From NCBI GenBank assembly GCA_037176725.1, contig JAZBRS010000054.1:12852001-12916000 (forward strand): 64,000 nucleotides of DNA, in the 5' to 3' direction. The DNA is from Posidonia oceanica (lineage: Eukaryota; Streptophyta; Magnoliopsida; Alismatales; Posidoniaceae). Each line of letters starts with the position of its first letter. Positions within the stretch are counted from its first letter, which is position 1. Position numbers and translations under genes: made by a program. The notes beneath the pieces are model-generated. The model did not search any database. It was not told where the DNA came from and saw nothing but the letters and a program-made list of their open reading frames with translations. Shown in pieces: positions 47,901 to 59,488 of this stretch.

Positions 47901-49447
47901 TTTAACTTACGATGTACTTTCACAAGTTTTTTGTTTTACATCAGTTATATATTTTGTTGACCTTAGAGCTATGAGTTGTTGTGCTTTTCTCGAACTCCTT
48001 ATGAATCTTCCTCCTTAATAAGGTTTTGATATTTCTTATTTTAATTATGTCGATGTTTTTAAGTCACAAAAGACCTTTGTAGCCATTGTCCAGCGAAAAT
48101 ATCATCCCTTGCCTTTAATAACAGAATCATGATACTGTAGTTGATAAGAACAGATTCATGTTGCCAAACCCATAAAGCAGGATTAAAGCATATGGTGGTT
48201 GTTGTTTTTGTGATATAATAACCGAGAACTAGACATGGTCTGTTACACAGTTATAGGTCGTATCTGCACTTCCCAAAGGTTTTTTTTTTATAATCAACAC
48301 TTTTCAAAGTTAACCCATTACAAGTTCCATTTAGGTGACCATCCAACTAAAAGTCACTTCTTACTGCACCTGAATGGGGCATCAAATCGAGAAGACTGAT
48401 AGATATAAAAAAATTTGAATCTTCCTCACAGCCATGAGCAATTACATCATTTAGTGTAACACTCAGTATTAACACATACAACAAAGAGTACCCAAACCAA
48501 GATAAAAATAGAAAAGGCAACACTTTTCACAAATAGATAGAAACCCTATAAGTACTCCATACCTTGCGGCAAAAGGGGCAGCTGAGGATCCAATAAGCGA
48601 TGATGATCCATTATCAAGCACAAACCAAACAAATTAGTCTCATGTTCATAAAGTGAATGAATGCAAACAAAATAAAAGTTGCTATATCGTGACAAGATTA
48701 AGTACCCCTCAAACTCATAAATCTCAATAGGCTTCCCGGGACGAGGACCTAATTTTGATGTTTCTTTCAACTTGAACCCTATCGAAGGTACAATAATCAG
48801 AAAGAAAAAGCTGTTATTTGAAAAGACTGAAAAACAAAAAGGTCATAAACATGGATGCAGAACTATAGTATCGTGAAAGTACTATTTGCCATTACCGGCA
48901 ACTTGTGTTGCATACTGGCTTGGTGGGATTTCACTATCAGATACAAAAGATGCCGAGTACCTACCAACACAAATACAGGGTATTTCAGGTCCAACAAACT
49001 CCATTATCTCTAAATATGACTTGTACAACATTAACAATAAGCAATAAAATTAACTAAAACATTAGTGCATCACCCAAATTGCCAAATGAACTCTAGAAGG
49101 CAATGAAAAGAAAAACACATCATCGATATCATAATAATGTTAATAACTGAAAATAAACATGAAGAGGAGGAAAGAGCGAACCCGAGGACAAACGCGCCGG
49201 TTCCCAGCCGGAACGGGAGGGCGAGAGAAGCTCCCAATATATCAAACCACTTATCCTGCCGAACTGAAAACCGTTTCGGCTGCGGAGCCTTGAAACCTGG
49301 AGGAGGAGACAAGGTAGGGGAGGAGGTGGTCTCCTGTGTCTCCGCCGAAGCCCTCGTGGAAAACCGCAGCTTGGGTTTCTTGTTCCATGTGGAGGTTGTT
49401 GGTCGGGAAATAGAGGGAGGCCGGAGGTTGAGGACTCCCGTGGCCAT
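44987..49447 (-). CDS. Predicted chloroplast protein with two thioredoxin-fold / GST N-terminal-like domains
   Basis: An 11-exon gene encoding 306 residues. Minus-strand exons: 49447-49182, 48960-48896, 48778-48706, 48581-48563, 47375-47256, 46999-46930, 46532-46489, 46384-46343, 45880-45813, 45247-45190, 45082-44987; every intron is GT..AG and phases join in frame to the TGA. Residues 1 to about 40 are Ser/Thr/Arg-rich and lack acidic residues at the start, like a plastid transit peptide. A hydrophobic segment lies near 70-90. Domain 1 has CPFC (136-139), then KQFPYMVDPNTG and ESDDIIKYL. Domain 2 has SPFC (235-238), then FQVPYLDDPNTG and ESAEIIDYL. This double GST_N_3-like layout matches the plant 'thioredoxin family protein' of the Arabidopsis At5g03880 type (from memory). 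A redox role is inferred; no substrate is known to me. The longest intron is 1187 bp (47376-48562). The first exon's end may be off by one base. Confidence 0.92.
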
Positions 49448-49757
49448 GGTTTTCTCCGGCGAGTGGAGGGGGAGCGGAAGTCGAAGGAGACTGGTGGCGG
49501 TGACTAGTGAAGTGATCGGTTTTTAGTGGCGCGAAATGGGAGTGATGTGGCTGGTTGTCGCCGGTTTCTGGTTGTGGTGTTCCCTGCGAACGTGATTGGT
49601 TAAAGTGAACCTCTAAGAATAATGAAAGGATTCGTGCAAGTATAAATGGAATCAACCTAAATTGTGACTTCACTCATCGGACTTCGCTCCTCTGTCCTCA
49701 CTCCCCAGTTCCAACGGAATTCCAGATCTCACCACCACCACCTCATCTTCTTCGTCC
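49448..49757. promoter_or_regulatory. Shared intergenic promoter of two divergent genes
   Basis: The two start codons are 310 bp apart on opposite strands, so promoters and 5' UTRs of both genes must fit here. The plus-strand side has a TATA box; none is evident for the minus-strand gene. Frames through this interval (49137-49526 plus, 49251-49673 minus) are shadows of the first exon. Confidence 0.7.
49641..49647 (+). promoter_or_regulatory. TATA box of the CML49/50-like gene
   Basis: TATAAAT in GCAAGTATAAATGG, 117 bp before the ATG at 49758. It predicts a start of transcription near 49672 and a 5' UTR of about 85 bases. Confidence 0.6.
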
Positions 49758-52700
49758 ATGGACTTCAACCGCTACGACTCCTCCCAGAATTTCGCCCCTT
49801 CTGCTCCTCCCCTCCCCTCCCCAAACCCCAACGCCTTCTCCTCCTCCGAGTCCCGCCCTCCATACGCGTACCCCTACGTCCCACCCCCCGCTCCCACCTA
49901 CCCCTACTCCACCCCTCCTCCACCCGCGTACTTCCCCCCTGGCACACCGCCGGAGATCGTGCAGAGCTTCCACGCGGTGGACCGGGACCGCAGCGGCTCC
50001 ATTGATGAAATAGAGCTGCAGACGGCGCTGGAGGGCGGGTACCAGAGGTTCAGCATTCGGACCGTGAGGCTGCTCATGTTCCTCTTCGGGAATCCCAGCA
50101 ACCACCGCGCCGGAATTGGTGAGTTTCCAGGTTTCGATTTGATGGTCCTGTTTTCTCTTGCTGTTGTTGAAACTGAGTAATTGCTTCAGTTTGTGGCACT
50201 AGTCAAACGCAAGTGCAGGCTGCACGTAGGATAATAATTAAGAAAAAAAATACGATGATAAAATCATGTAAATAAGATTGTAATGTGAGATATCGATAAC
50301 ACATTTTGTGAAGTACAAATTCAAACAGAAAAGGAATTCTATAAAGTTTTGTTTTTGAAATGTCTGAGAACAAAATAATATCAATTTTTGGACAAATGTC
50401 GATTCATTCTTTAAACTCATGAGACAGAGTTTCTTTTATGATAAGAGATTTAGTAAAACATCTTTGTGTCATTTTCAAAAAAATGTTTTTTTCTAAAGAT
50501 TATCTTATTTTGCACTATATATATGTTGGGATCGGATGCTCCAACAATATACCTATTACATCTGTGTACTTGATTTGGTATTATTCAATCACTTTGTGGT
50601 CAATTTATAGAGGGTTAGAGATTTTTTTATTTTAAACAAATTTGACTTTTTGTATATTTGAATTCTAGTATATGTTTTCTTGTATTTTTTCAAAAAATGT
50701 TATCAATAAGTCCAGACTAAATGTTAAGAAAGCTCAACATGGTGCTCTCTGCTAGTAATTTCACAAGAGAACATCACAAAACATCTTATATAAAGACACT
50801 CTTCTGCAGTTTATTCAGAATTTATCACGCTCAACAGACACCTTGTAAATTGAGAGAGCTTTGAGAACAATTGAAATTTGCACACATGTTAAAATACAAC
50901 TGAAAATCATGCTAAGATCTCTCAATTCTTCACCTCCGCTTTGCCTGCACTCTTCTCTTCATCTACATCGTCTTTCACTGAAGATACACCTTGCCATGAC
51001 CCATCTTTTGTCTCCTCTTCATCCTCACGGTCAGCAACCCAACATCTTGACCACCACCAAATCCTTCAAGGCTTCAACAACCATCACCTTCCTCCCATGT
51101 ACACAACCAGAATTATCAACCTCCATCCTTTAGATCCTCACCACCAACGACTGTTGTTGTGAAAACGGCTAGTTTTCCGCTTCATTGCTATAATGTATTG
51201 TTGATTTGTTTCCAGCTAGAATCACAGATTTGGTTTATATTGTCATTTGTCGACCACAAAAATGTTGCACTTATTCCTGTACACCATTGGGATGCTTCTA
51301 TTGCTTTGTTGATTTTGTATTTGATGTTTTTGTAGGGCCAACTGAGTACACATCACTTTGGATTTGCCTTCGACAGTGGCAGGTAACTGCTAATGGTGAA
51401 ACATTTGTTTGTTTTTCTCTTGTAAGGCTGTGTTTGACTGTCTTATAAACCAAGCTAGTGGTCAAACACTCAAACTGGTTCCAGTTTATCTAAAAAACAT
51501 GGTATCTGAAAAGATTATAGAATTTCAAAAGAGACGCATGACACAATAAGTGTCTTTATATAAAGTTCCACCACTAGTATCAACACTCAATAAATTCAAG
51601 AAAAGGAAATATATACATTATTTATAAAAGCAACCGAGACAATACACAAGAAACAAATTTTCACTATTCCAACTATGCAAGTGAAGACATGTAGATGAAT
51701 CTGCCTCTTTGAGCTTTGGCAGTTGTTGGGTCAGGAAATTGCATTTTAGATAGGCTGTGTTCTGTTTTTAGGAGTTTAACTTTTTTTTTTCGCAACACAA
51801 GGCACATGTTCTGATTTCTTGCAAAAATCCAGTGTACTAGGTCTGCCCTTGGTTTCTAAGATTGTCATCCTGTTTTCTTGTTCATTTTTATGAATTCAAT
51901 AGGAGCTTCTAGCCTAGCCTTTAGAGAGTACTGGTTCAAGATTACTAGGTAATAGGTGCATTTCATGTTCATAGTGGTTGTACATAGAATATGCCTGATA
52001 CAATTGGATTTCTGGAGCATTTTGGTAGACACAAGAAGCTAGCGTTATTGGAGTTATTGGTAATGAATCTGGTGTTGGAGAAGAGTTCAAGGACATCATG
52101 GTACATGGTATTGACTTAAGCAATCAGGCTTCCTAGTGCATGGTGAGGACTGAAAAGCGACAAATTGTTTCTGAAATTAAAGCAAAGAATTATAGAAGGT
52201 AGGCTTTTCAACTTTTTGTGGAAAAGGAATTGTTAGGGTGTTTGGATGGTGTTAATATAGGAAATTATTTATACTTTGTCAAGTTATCTTGCATGGATGA
52301 CTTAGATCCATCACCCAAGCAGTGGCTGCCATCAATAATGACAAATAAAAGAATGTTGTATTGCTATGAAGCAACAATTTGATTGATTGTAACATCTAAC
52401 TTTCAGGAATCCAGTACAAAATTACACAGGTGACCATATTTAATTGAATCTGAGGCCTTAAGGCCTAGGAGTTTTTTTTTTTTTTATCATTTTAAGTTTA
52501 TGTAGAGCGAAAGAAGCTGAGATTCTCTTGAAAATGCAGGGCATCTTTGAAACATTTGACAGAGATCGTAGTGGGAAAATAGATTCCGCTGAATTAAGTG
52601 ATGCCCTTCTTAGTCTTGGATATGCAATTCCACCTTCTGTTATCCAAATTTTGGTTTCCAAGCATGATGGTAGCAGTGGCCGAAGGGGTTCACTTAATTT

Positions 52701-55700
52701 TGATAGTTTCGTTGAGTAAGTGATTCTCTTATGTAATCGATTGTTTTAAGTTATCAATCCTTGGATGGTGCGTAAATTGATAATCTTTTGTTGTGCAGGT
52801 GTGGGATGATTGTAAAGGTGAGTTGATCTTATTGTCCAACTTACTTTGAAAGATTCCATTTTACTTAAAAGAAGTTCAGTAAGCCTATCTTAAAAATGGA
52901 TTAGTAAAAACCTGGTTGTGGTTGGAATGTTCCCTAAAAAAAATCTAGTTGGAATCAGGGTATCAAATTTTGACACACATCGGCGAAATTCGAAAACCTA
53001 ACTTCCCGACATGATATTCAATTGTAATTCGAGAAATACCCCATGTTGGGTCATGTTAGTGCCATGTTGGTGTACTTCGGTTCATATCGGTGTCATGTTG
53101 GTGATTTATTGGTTTACATTGGTGTAAACTGAATAAAATCCCTATATTATGTGATTTCAAATATGTCTTATTAACTGGCAAATCTCCTTTTGTTTTAGCA
53201 CTTTATTTACGTCAACAACTTACATTATGATACTTAGAATGTTAATATATGAAAACTATTCACTAATTCACTAACCTTTTTTATATTCACATATACATTA
53301 TATTTCCTTATTATATATTTAAACTATGGACTTAAAGACATAGAGATGTGTATTGTTGCTCACTTTAACTTATTATAGAGTTTCAAATTGAAAATCAAAG
53401 TTTTTAGTAGACTTCAATGTTTTACCATGTTTCTATCGATATTTCCACTAATGTCCTAGCACATTTGCTATTTTGGAAGAACCTAAGTTCAACACGAAAC
53501 CAACGTTTGGAACTTAGAATCAATGTTCTAAATGTCGGTTTCATGTCAGACTTTGGTGTGACAAAAATAGGAAATATGTCGGACATCGGTGGAAATATTA
53601 GTGAAAACGCGGTAAATTTACGGAAGTCCATGGAAATGGTAAAAAAACTTTGAATTTTGATTTGAAACTCTAAAATAAGCTAAATTAAGTAATAATCTAA
53701 ATCTAAAACTACTTAGATCAACTTTCTAAACATGTATTACATTGAAATACACTACATGGACTTAATATAAATATCCTGAACCATAAATAATATGTAAAAA
53801 TGCTTTATAAATGTTTAAAAATAAAAGTACTCATAAAAGTTACCTTATATATGCTTAATACCACAAAGAATGTTGTAATTGATCAAAATCTTCTAGTTGT
53901 TCAACCATGTTGTGGTCACGATGAATTTCCTGTCGAATTTGAGATTCTCTCCACAACACGTAGTTGTACCAAAACATATGACTGTAATATGATTAGTATG
54001 CAGCAATATAGTAGTGATACTATGACAGTGGCAGCTGAATCAGAAATCTTATTGGTGGATATTGTGGAATAAGTACTGCCTGAGGTTGCTATGGGATGTA
54101 ATTTTGACTTAGAAGACCTTGATGCAATTGTTGCTCATATTCTATTGGTAGTGGTACATAATTGAAGATAGAGTTCATATCTCATTCACTTTGTTGACTT
54201 GAAATATAGGAAGATGAAGTTTTCGTCCATCCACTTTCAGAGTGATAATTTGATTACCCATAAAAACCATTTCCAAAAGAGCTGTAGTTATAAGAGTATG
54301 TAGGATGATGAATGTTCAGAGTCAAGTGACTTTAATAAACTACTCCTACTATGACTATTCAAAGAATCTAAATCTCTTATTGTATCTTCACGGGGTTTTC
54401 TTTTATAATGATACGGTAAGGTTTCACGTCTTGATGGTCGTTGGACTCCATGATATTCATCTTGTGTGGCATGTGTGAATGCATCCTCTCCTATGAATGG
54501 ACTAAGTGACATTTCACTTTCGCTTTATGGGTCTTCAATTATAGGAGGAGCTGCATATCCATTATCACCGCTTTCATCATTATTTGGTAGTTGTGTGAAA
54601 TCATCATCTGTCTCACTGTCACCACTTAGGCCTAAAGTTTCACTATGAGAATGTTCTGATGAACTCATGTATTCTTCAACATCAATGTGCATTGCAGTAG
54701 CAATTCTTAAACTTGGTCTACCATATTCTTCATGTAGTATTGGTTCTCCATTTTCTTGTAAATATTCAAGTATAAGATCCTCATGTTCGTCCTCATTGTA
54801 TATATATGCCAAATCAATTGGATCGAAGTAATCCTTATCTTCTCTTTCTCTGATATATTTTATTCTCAGTCTCATATTATAATGTACAAACACAAGATCA
54901 TTCAATCTTTGAATTCTTAATCTGTTTCTTCTTTTTGTATGGAGAGATTAAATGTGTTCTATTTTTTTTTACATCCTGAAGTGAAACGGTTTGAGATAAA
55001 ATATTTATTACAATTTTCGTCAAATTTGAAGCATCAGTTCCATTAAACACTTATCATTGATATTGGATTATTAGTTTATTACCCATACAATGATGTAATG
55101 TTATAAAATAAAAGAAATAATATACAAATCCTTACTTGAAATCATCGTATCACGAGCACGAATTGCTTGAGGATCTCTAAAGTATTTGATTTTATTCAAT
55201 GCTTGTACTTGAATGCTCACATTTGACTCCAACTTCTTTATCACCATTTTCACAGAAGCTACTAAATCAGTACAATTCTAGAGTTCATGATGGTATTGGA
55301 AATGTGGGTTCAAATAGTATGTTACAATTACAAAGAAAAATCATTAAGCAACCAATTATGATGTAAAGACAATTACGACAAATATGAATATATATCTCAA
55401 ATTGCTTACTAGCTTCTTGCAAAGGCTGAAGAAGCAATGCTGCATCATTTACTGCATCTTTCATCAACTTTATCACTTCATACAAGGAACCCAGTGTAGG
55501 TTTCCTATCACTATTCACCAAGCAAAGGACTTTCAAAATTAGTTTCATTATGTTGACTGTCTTTCGAGCATCCTCTAAAAAAGGCTTGCTATTTATTTTA
55601 GAGTTTATTCTCCTACCAATTGGAGAGTCACTCTCGTGGTATTTATACCACACTTGTGAAATGAACATGTACTTCAATCCACTTCTTTTGTCAATCATTG

Positions 55701-58088
55701 ATTAAAGAGCAATATAGTTTGTTACAAATCGAGTTAACTCCAGAACGAATCGAGTCATCACCACAACACTTGGGTGACCTTATAAAAGCCAATAAGTAGA
55801 GTAGTTGTAAATGAAGTTTGTTACAAACTTTGCTTACCTAACAATCTTCTTTACCGACTTTGTCTTCCTAAAGTCCTTAAGTATTAGATTAATACAATGA
55901 GCAACATATGGTGTCGAAAAGATAGGATACTTGGACATGATTCTTTCACCGGTCTTTTTGAAATTGCTGCCATTGTCAATAACAATTTAAACCACATTTG
56001 GTGGTCTCACTTGCTTAATAACTTCCACTATTTGCCTATAAAGCTATTTATGATCTTTGATAGCATCAGAAGCATCAATGGACTTCAAAAAATCAGTGCA
56101 GTCATCACAATAGACCATAAAGTTGATGATCAATTTTCTGGTAGTATTTGTCCAACTATCACACATAATAGTAGTTCCATAAGTCGGTCATTGTCGTTTC
56201 AAGCCATTAATGTAACTTTCTAACTCTTCCTTCTTTGATTTGAGATACTTGTTCATTATCTCATAATTAGTTAGTGTTTTTACTCCCGTACCTTCTCTGA
56301 ATGCTACATCAAGCACACATATGTTGCAGATACGGTTCTTTTGTATTATTCACTAAAACAGCATCGAAAAACATATATTTAGTCACAACTTGACCAACTT
56401 TCTCTAACCTTCTCTGAATTGTCATATCTTTGATTGTACGTTCTAAACATTCCTACAATGCATTTACCTTTATCTTTCTGTACACTGCCACTTCCACTTC
56501 CCCTGTTGCGAGGGACACTTCTAGAATCATAGAATCTCTGAATTTGCTTTCTATGCCATTCTTCATTTCTTGACTCCATTATAGCTCTTCTATACGTCTT
56601 TTTCTTCCTAAGTTTAACAATATAGAAGATACACCGTATCATCGTTTGAGTCTGTACAAGAATAGACTCATTCTCTCCTTCGTTAAACAGAATTTTTGAT
56701 CTCTTTTCACCCTATCACATTTTTTGGATTGTGTGTCATTTAGTAACTCTCTCATTCGATCATGAATGATAGTTGGGTATGACTTGTACTTGCCGACATT
56801 GCTGCATCTGTCAACAAGGTATTGCTTCAATCTTGTAATACTCTCACTCATCATTTTCTTTCTACAGTACTTGCATTCTATTTTTTGTCTGTCGTTGTTG
56901 ACAAAATATTTATACAACCATCTTGTCAGATGTATCAACTCTCCCTTCATTTCCACTTCCATTACTTTGAGATCCATCAGAATTCAACATTGTGAAGGCT
57001 GAAAACAAAAGATTAAATGAGATTAATTACATGAAAAAAATACTCATGCATTTAAAATATGTTTCCTATATTTTTTTAAAATTTTCTATGATTTTTACAA
57101 TTTTTGAGATATTTTATTTAATAATTTGTACATTTAATATTATTTCTGATTTTCTGCAAAATTTCGAAATTATTTTCATTTTTTTCAACTTCTTATTATT
57201 TTACTAATTTTTTATTTACTAATTTTTAATGATTTTATTGAATTTTTAGGTTAGATTTTACATTTATTAGGTTGGATCTATGTAATATCAAGTTATTAAC
57301 ATCAAAATACAAAAAAGAACATGAAAAAATAAAAATATTATATACAAAAACCTAAGAACTATGTATTTTTATGATAAATTTATGTAATATACCTAAAATC
57401 TACATCAAAACAAAGATCTAAGTGTTAATACCTAAGATCTAAGTGTAATACGTAAATCTACATCAAAATAAAAGCAAAATCAAAAAAAAAAGCATGGAAT
57501 CATAGCAAAACCAAGAGATCTAAGTGTATTACCTTACGGAAATTGATTTTGGGAGATAAGACTTGACCAAGGAGGAAATGGAGTAACAGGGGAGGAGAAA
57601 GCTTGATAGGAAGAATGCAGAGGAAAACCTTCAGCAGCAGCAAATTCTGCTGTAGATGTAAATGTCAACCATGTCGTCGTTAAAATCATGCATGACAGTC
57701 AACATGTGATTTTCATGTGGTGAAAATTCAATGTGTCGGTCAACTCACTCGACTCGCACGACTTGGTACCGACATATCCATTGAAACACAGAACTTTCTG
57801 ATTTACACCAAAATTTCGCCAACGCGTGTTTATTTTTGGAACCTTGCTTGGAATACAATATGCATGGAATGAGAAAAGTTTCCAGTTTGCCTGAAATCAA
57901 CACAGTATTTATAAGCTGCATCTGGTTGGAATACTAGAAAACCCCAAATGTTAGTGTTTATTGATTTCACCTTTATTTCGCAGGGATTGACTGAAAAGTT
58001 CAAACAGAAGGACACAAGGTATACTGGTTCGGCGACACTTACATATGAAACCTTCATGTCGATGATAATTCCTTTTATAGTCCCATAG
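49758..58088 (+). CDS. CML49/CML50-like penta-EF-hand calcium-binding protein
   Basis: Five exons, 235 residues: 49758-50118, 51336-51382, 52540-52715, 52799-52817, 57984-58088. All junctions are GT..AG and join in frame to TAG. The N-terminal 65 residues are Pro/Ser/Tyr-rich (PYAYPY, PPPAPTYPY, PPPPAYFPPG), as in the PDCD6/ALG-2-like plant CML49 and CML50 proteins (family knowledge). EF-hand 1 is DRDRSGSIDEIE (75-86) and EF-hand 2 is DRDRSGKIDSAE (143-154), both with full sets of calcium-binding positions; a later loop at about 172-185 (KHDGSSGRRGSLNF) is degenerate. Such proteins sense calcium and dimerise through the last hand. Exon 4 is only 19 nt. Intron 4 is 5.17 kb because of a hAT element at 52956-57846; introns 1 and 2 exceed 1 kb and show no gene. 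CML49 and CML50 cannot be told apart here. Confidence 0.93.
52956..57846 (-). mobile_element. hAT DNA transposon in intron 4 of the CML49/50-like gene
   Basis: The 4.9-kb element has imperfect terminal inverted repeats: CAGGGTATCAAAT with a CGGCGAAATT block on the left, and CAAGGTTCCAAAA with a TGGCGAAATT block on the right strand (57812-57846). It is flanked by 8-bp duplications gttggaat (52948-52955) and cttggaat (57847-57854), one mismatch. The transposase remnants are on the minus strand, antisense to the gene. The flanks and coding remains agree with hAT. Confidence 0.82.
54288..56977 (-). pseudogene. hAT transposase remnant (BED finger, DUF659, dimerisation domain)
   Basis: Minus-strand blocks occur in the expected hAT order. 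A BED-type zinc finger lies at about 56720-56890 (IECKYCRKKM, then RCSNVGKYK). A DUF659-like core follows at 55850-56230 (IVIDNGSNFKKTGERIM, TPYVAHCINLILKD). Next is VWYKYHESDSPIGRR (about 55610-55650), and C-terminal hAT blocks LHTKRRNRLRIQ and LNDLVFVHYNMRLR appear at 54870-54945, followed by an acidic tail ending near 54525. Stops, frameshifts and AT-rich gaps separate them. The element could have supplied transposase in the past but not in this form. Confidence 0.8.
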
Positions 58089-59299
58089 GTTAGTTTTACT
58101 TTACCTACAGACTCTTGTAAACCGCTGAATTTCCCATAAACAAAAAGGTTGCTTGTTGTTGTATATGAACAATGCTTTTAGATTTTACTTTCAGTTTTCA
58201 AGAGCTGCTTCTGTTGTTGTATATAGACCGTATTTTTCTAAAGAGAACTACAAGAACACAATTATCATGAGAATAAGATGGAGTAGTCATGGAGAGAACA
58301 AAATTACAAAATATTGAGAAAACAGCAATTCAAGATATTAGTGATTCTACCTTTATCCACTGAAAATAAAGTGAAAACTCAGCAATAATAAACATTCTTT
58401 GTGAAACATTATAGAAAAGTATAGAGTTGTGAAACCTAATCGAATTCTCAATCCTAAAATTTCCAATATGAAAGCTATAACTGCATAGAGAGTGTAATGT
58501 TTTCCTTGCTAGAACAAACCTGCTAAAGTCTGGGACATTATGCAGCTAACTTTGCATGTACATGTTCTTGATATAATAAAGAGAATGTTTGAAATGGTTT
58601 TTTCTTCGATAACTTGAAATTGGTACCCCTGTCACTACCGGGTTTGATCTTCCTTTTGTTATGGGATACCGGTATTGACAACAACATGAAAGCTGCCATA
58701 ACCAAATCTTGCTCTGTGAACTTAGTCATCTGAATACTTTCCTTTACTTGTACTCTTTCATTCTTTTCTAACTCTGTTTTATAACTATTGAGAATGAATT
58801 ATATATGCATGCCCCAAAAGTACAAATTGCACTTTTGAAACTGAAGAAAAAGAAAAGCACTTGGATTTGTGTCTGCAGAAAGAAATACGCATGCTTCAGA
58901 GAACAACAAAACAACAGCGTGATTGCACTGACTGTGACCGATGAGATTTTTTTCCCAGTTTGTGTTCTTGTATGGCTCATCCTAGTCCTTGTGGTTCCAC
59001 CCACCCCACCCACAAAGGCACAGCAACAGCCGCCAGACGCCATGCCTTCTGCATTCTAGATGGGTAAAACAAGTAATGTGGGCAAGCCACGAGAGGATAT
59101 GATATCTGATATCCAATAACTTTTTACTTTTTATATTTGTTCTAGTGGTTTTAAAAGGTGAATTATTTCCTTGACACACCAAGCAGTGCTTTGGAAAAAA
59201 GGAAAAGGGGTATGAATACCTTTGATAATGATACCTTACTGCCAATGTCATCCTTGCATAAGCATCTCTGGCAGTTAGTTGTGTTGTTGCGTGAGGATT
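58089..59299. other. Intergenic with 3' UTR of the CML49/50-like gene; no further gene recognised
   Basis: The first few hundred bases after the TAG at 58088 are probably 3' UTR. Overlapping short frames at 58538-58729 and 58768-59332 carry no motif. No repeat or RNA gene was seen. Confidence 0.5.
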
Positions 59300-59488
59300 A
59301 GGCCTGTAAATGAAGAGGGTATTTATTCGCAATCTGTGCCGACTCGTCCTGTTTTATTCGAATAAAAGTTAAAATATTTTTACTCTGTTACCCGTTTACC
59401 CATCACCTACTTTATCTATGTTCTCATATAATACGGGTAAGGATTACCATCTACCCGACTATTCGTCACTTATTTACCCGTGGTGTAT

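Noticed and set aside
49137..50105. Frames antisense to the first exons of the two genes
   Set aside because: They are complementary-strand shadows of the verified coding exons.
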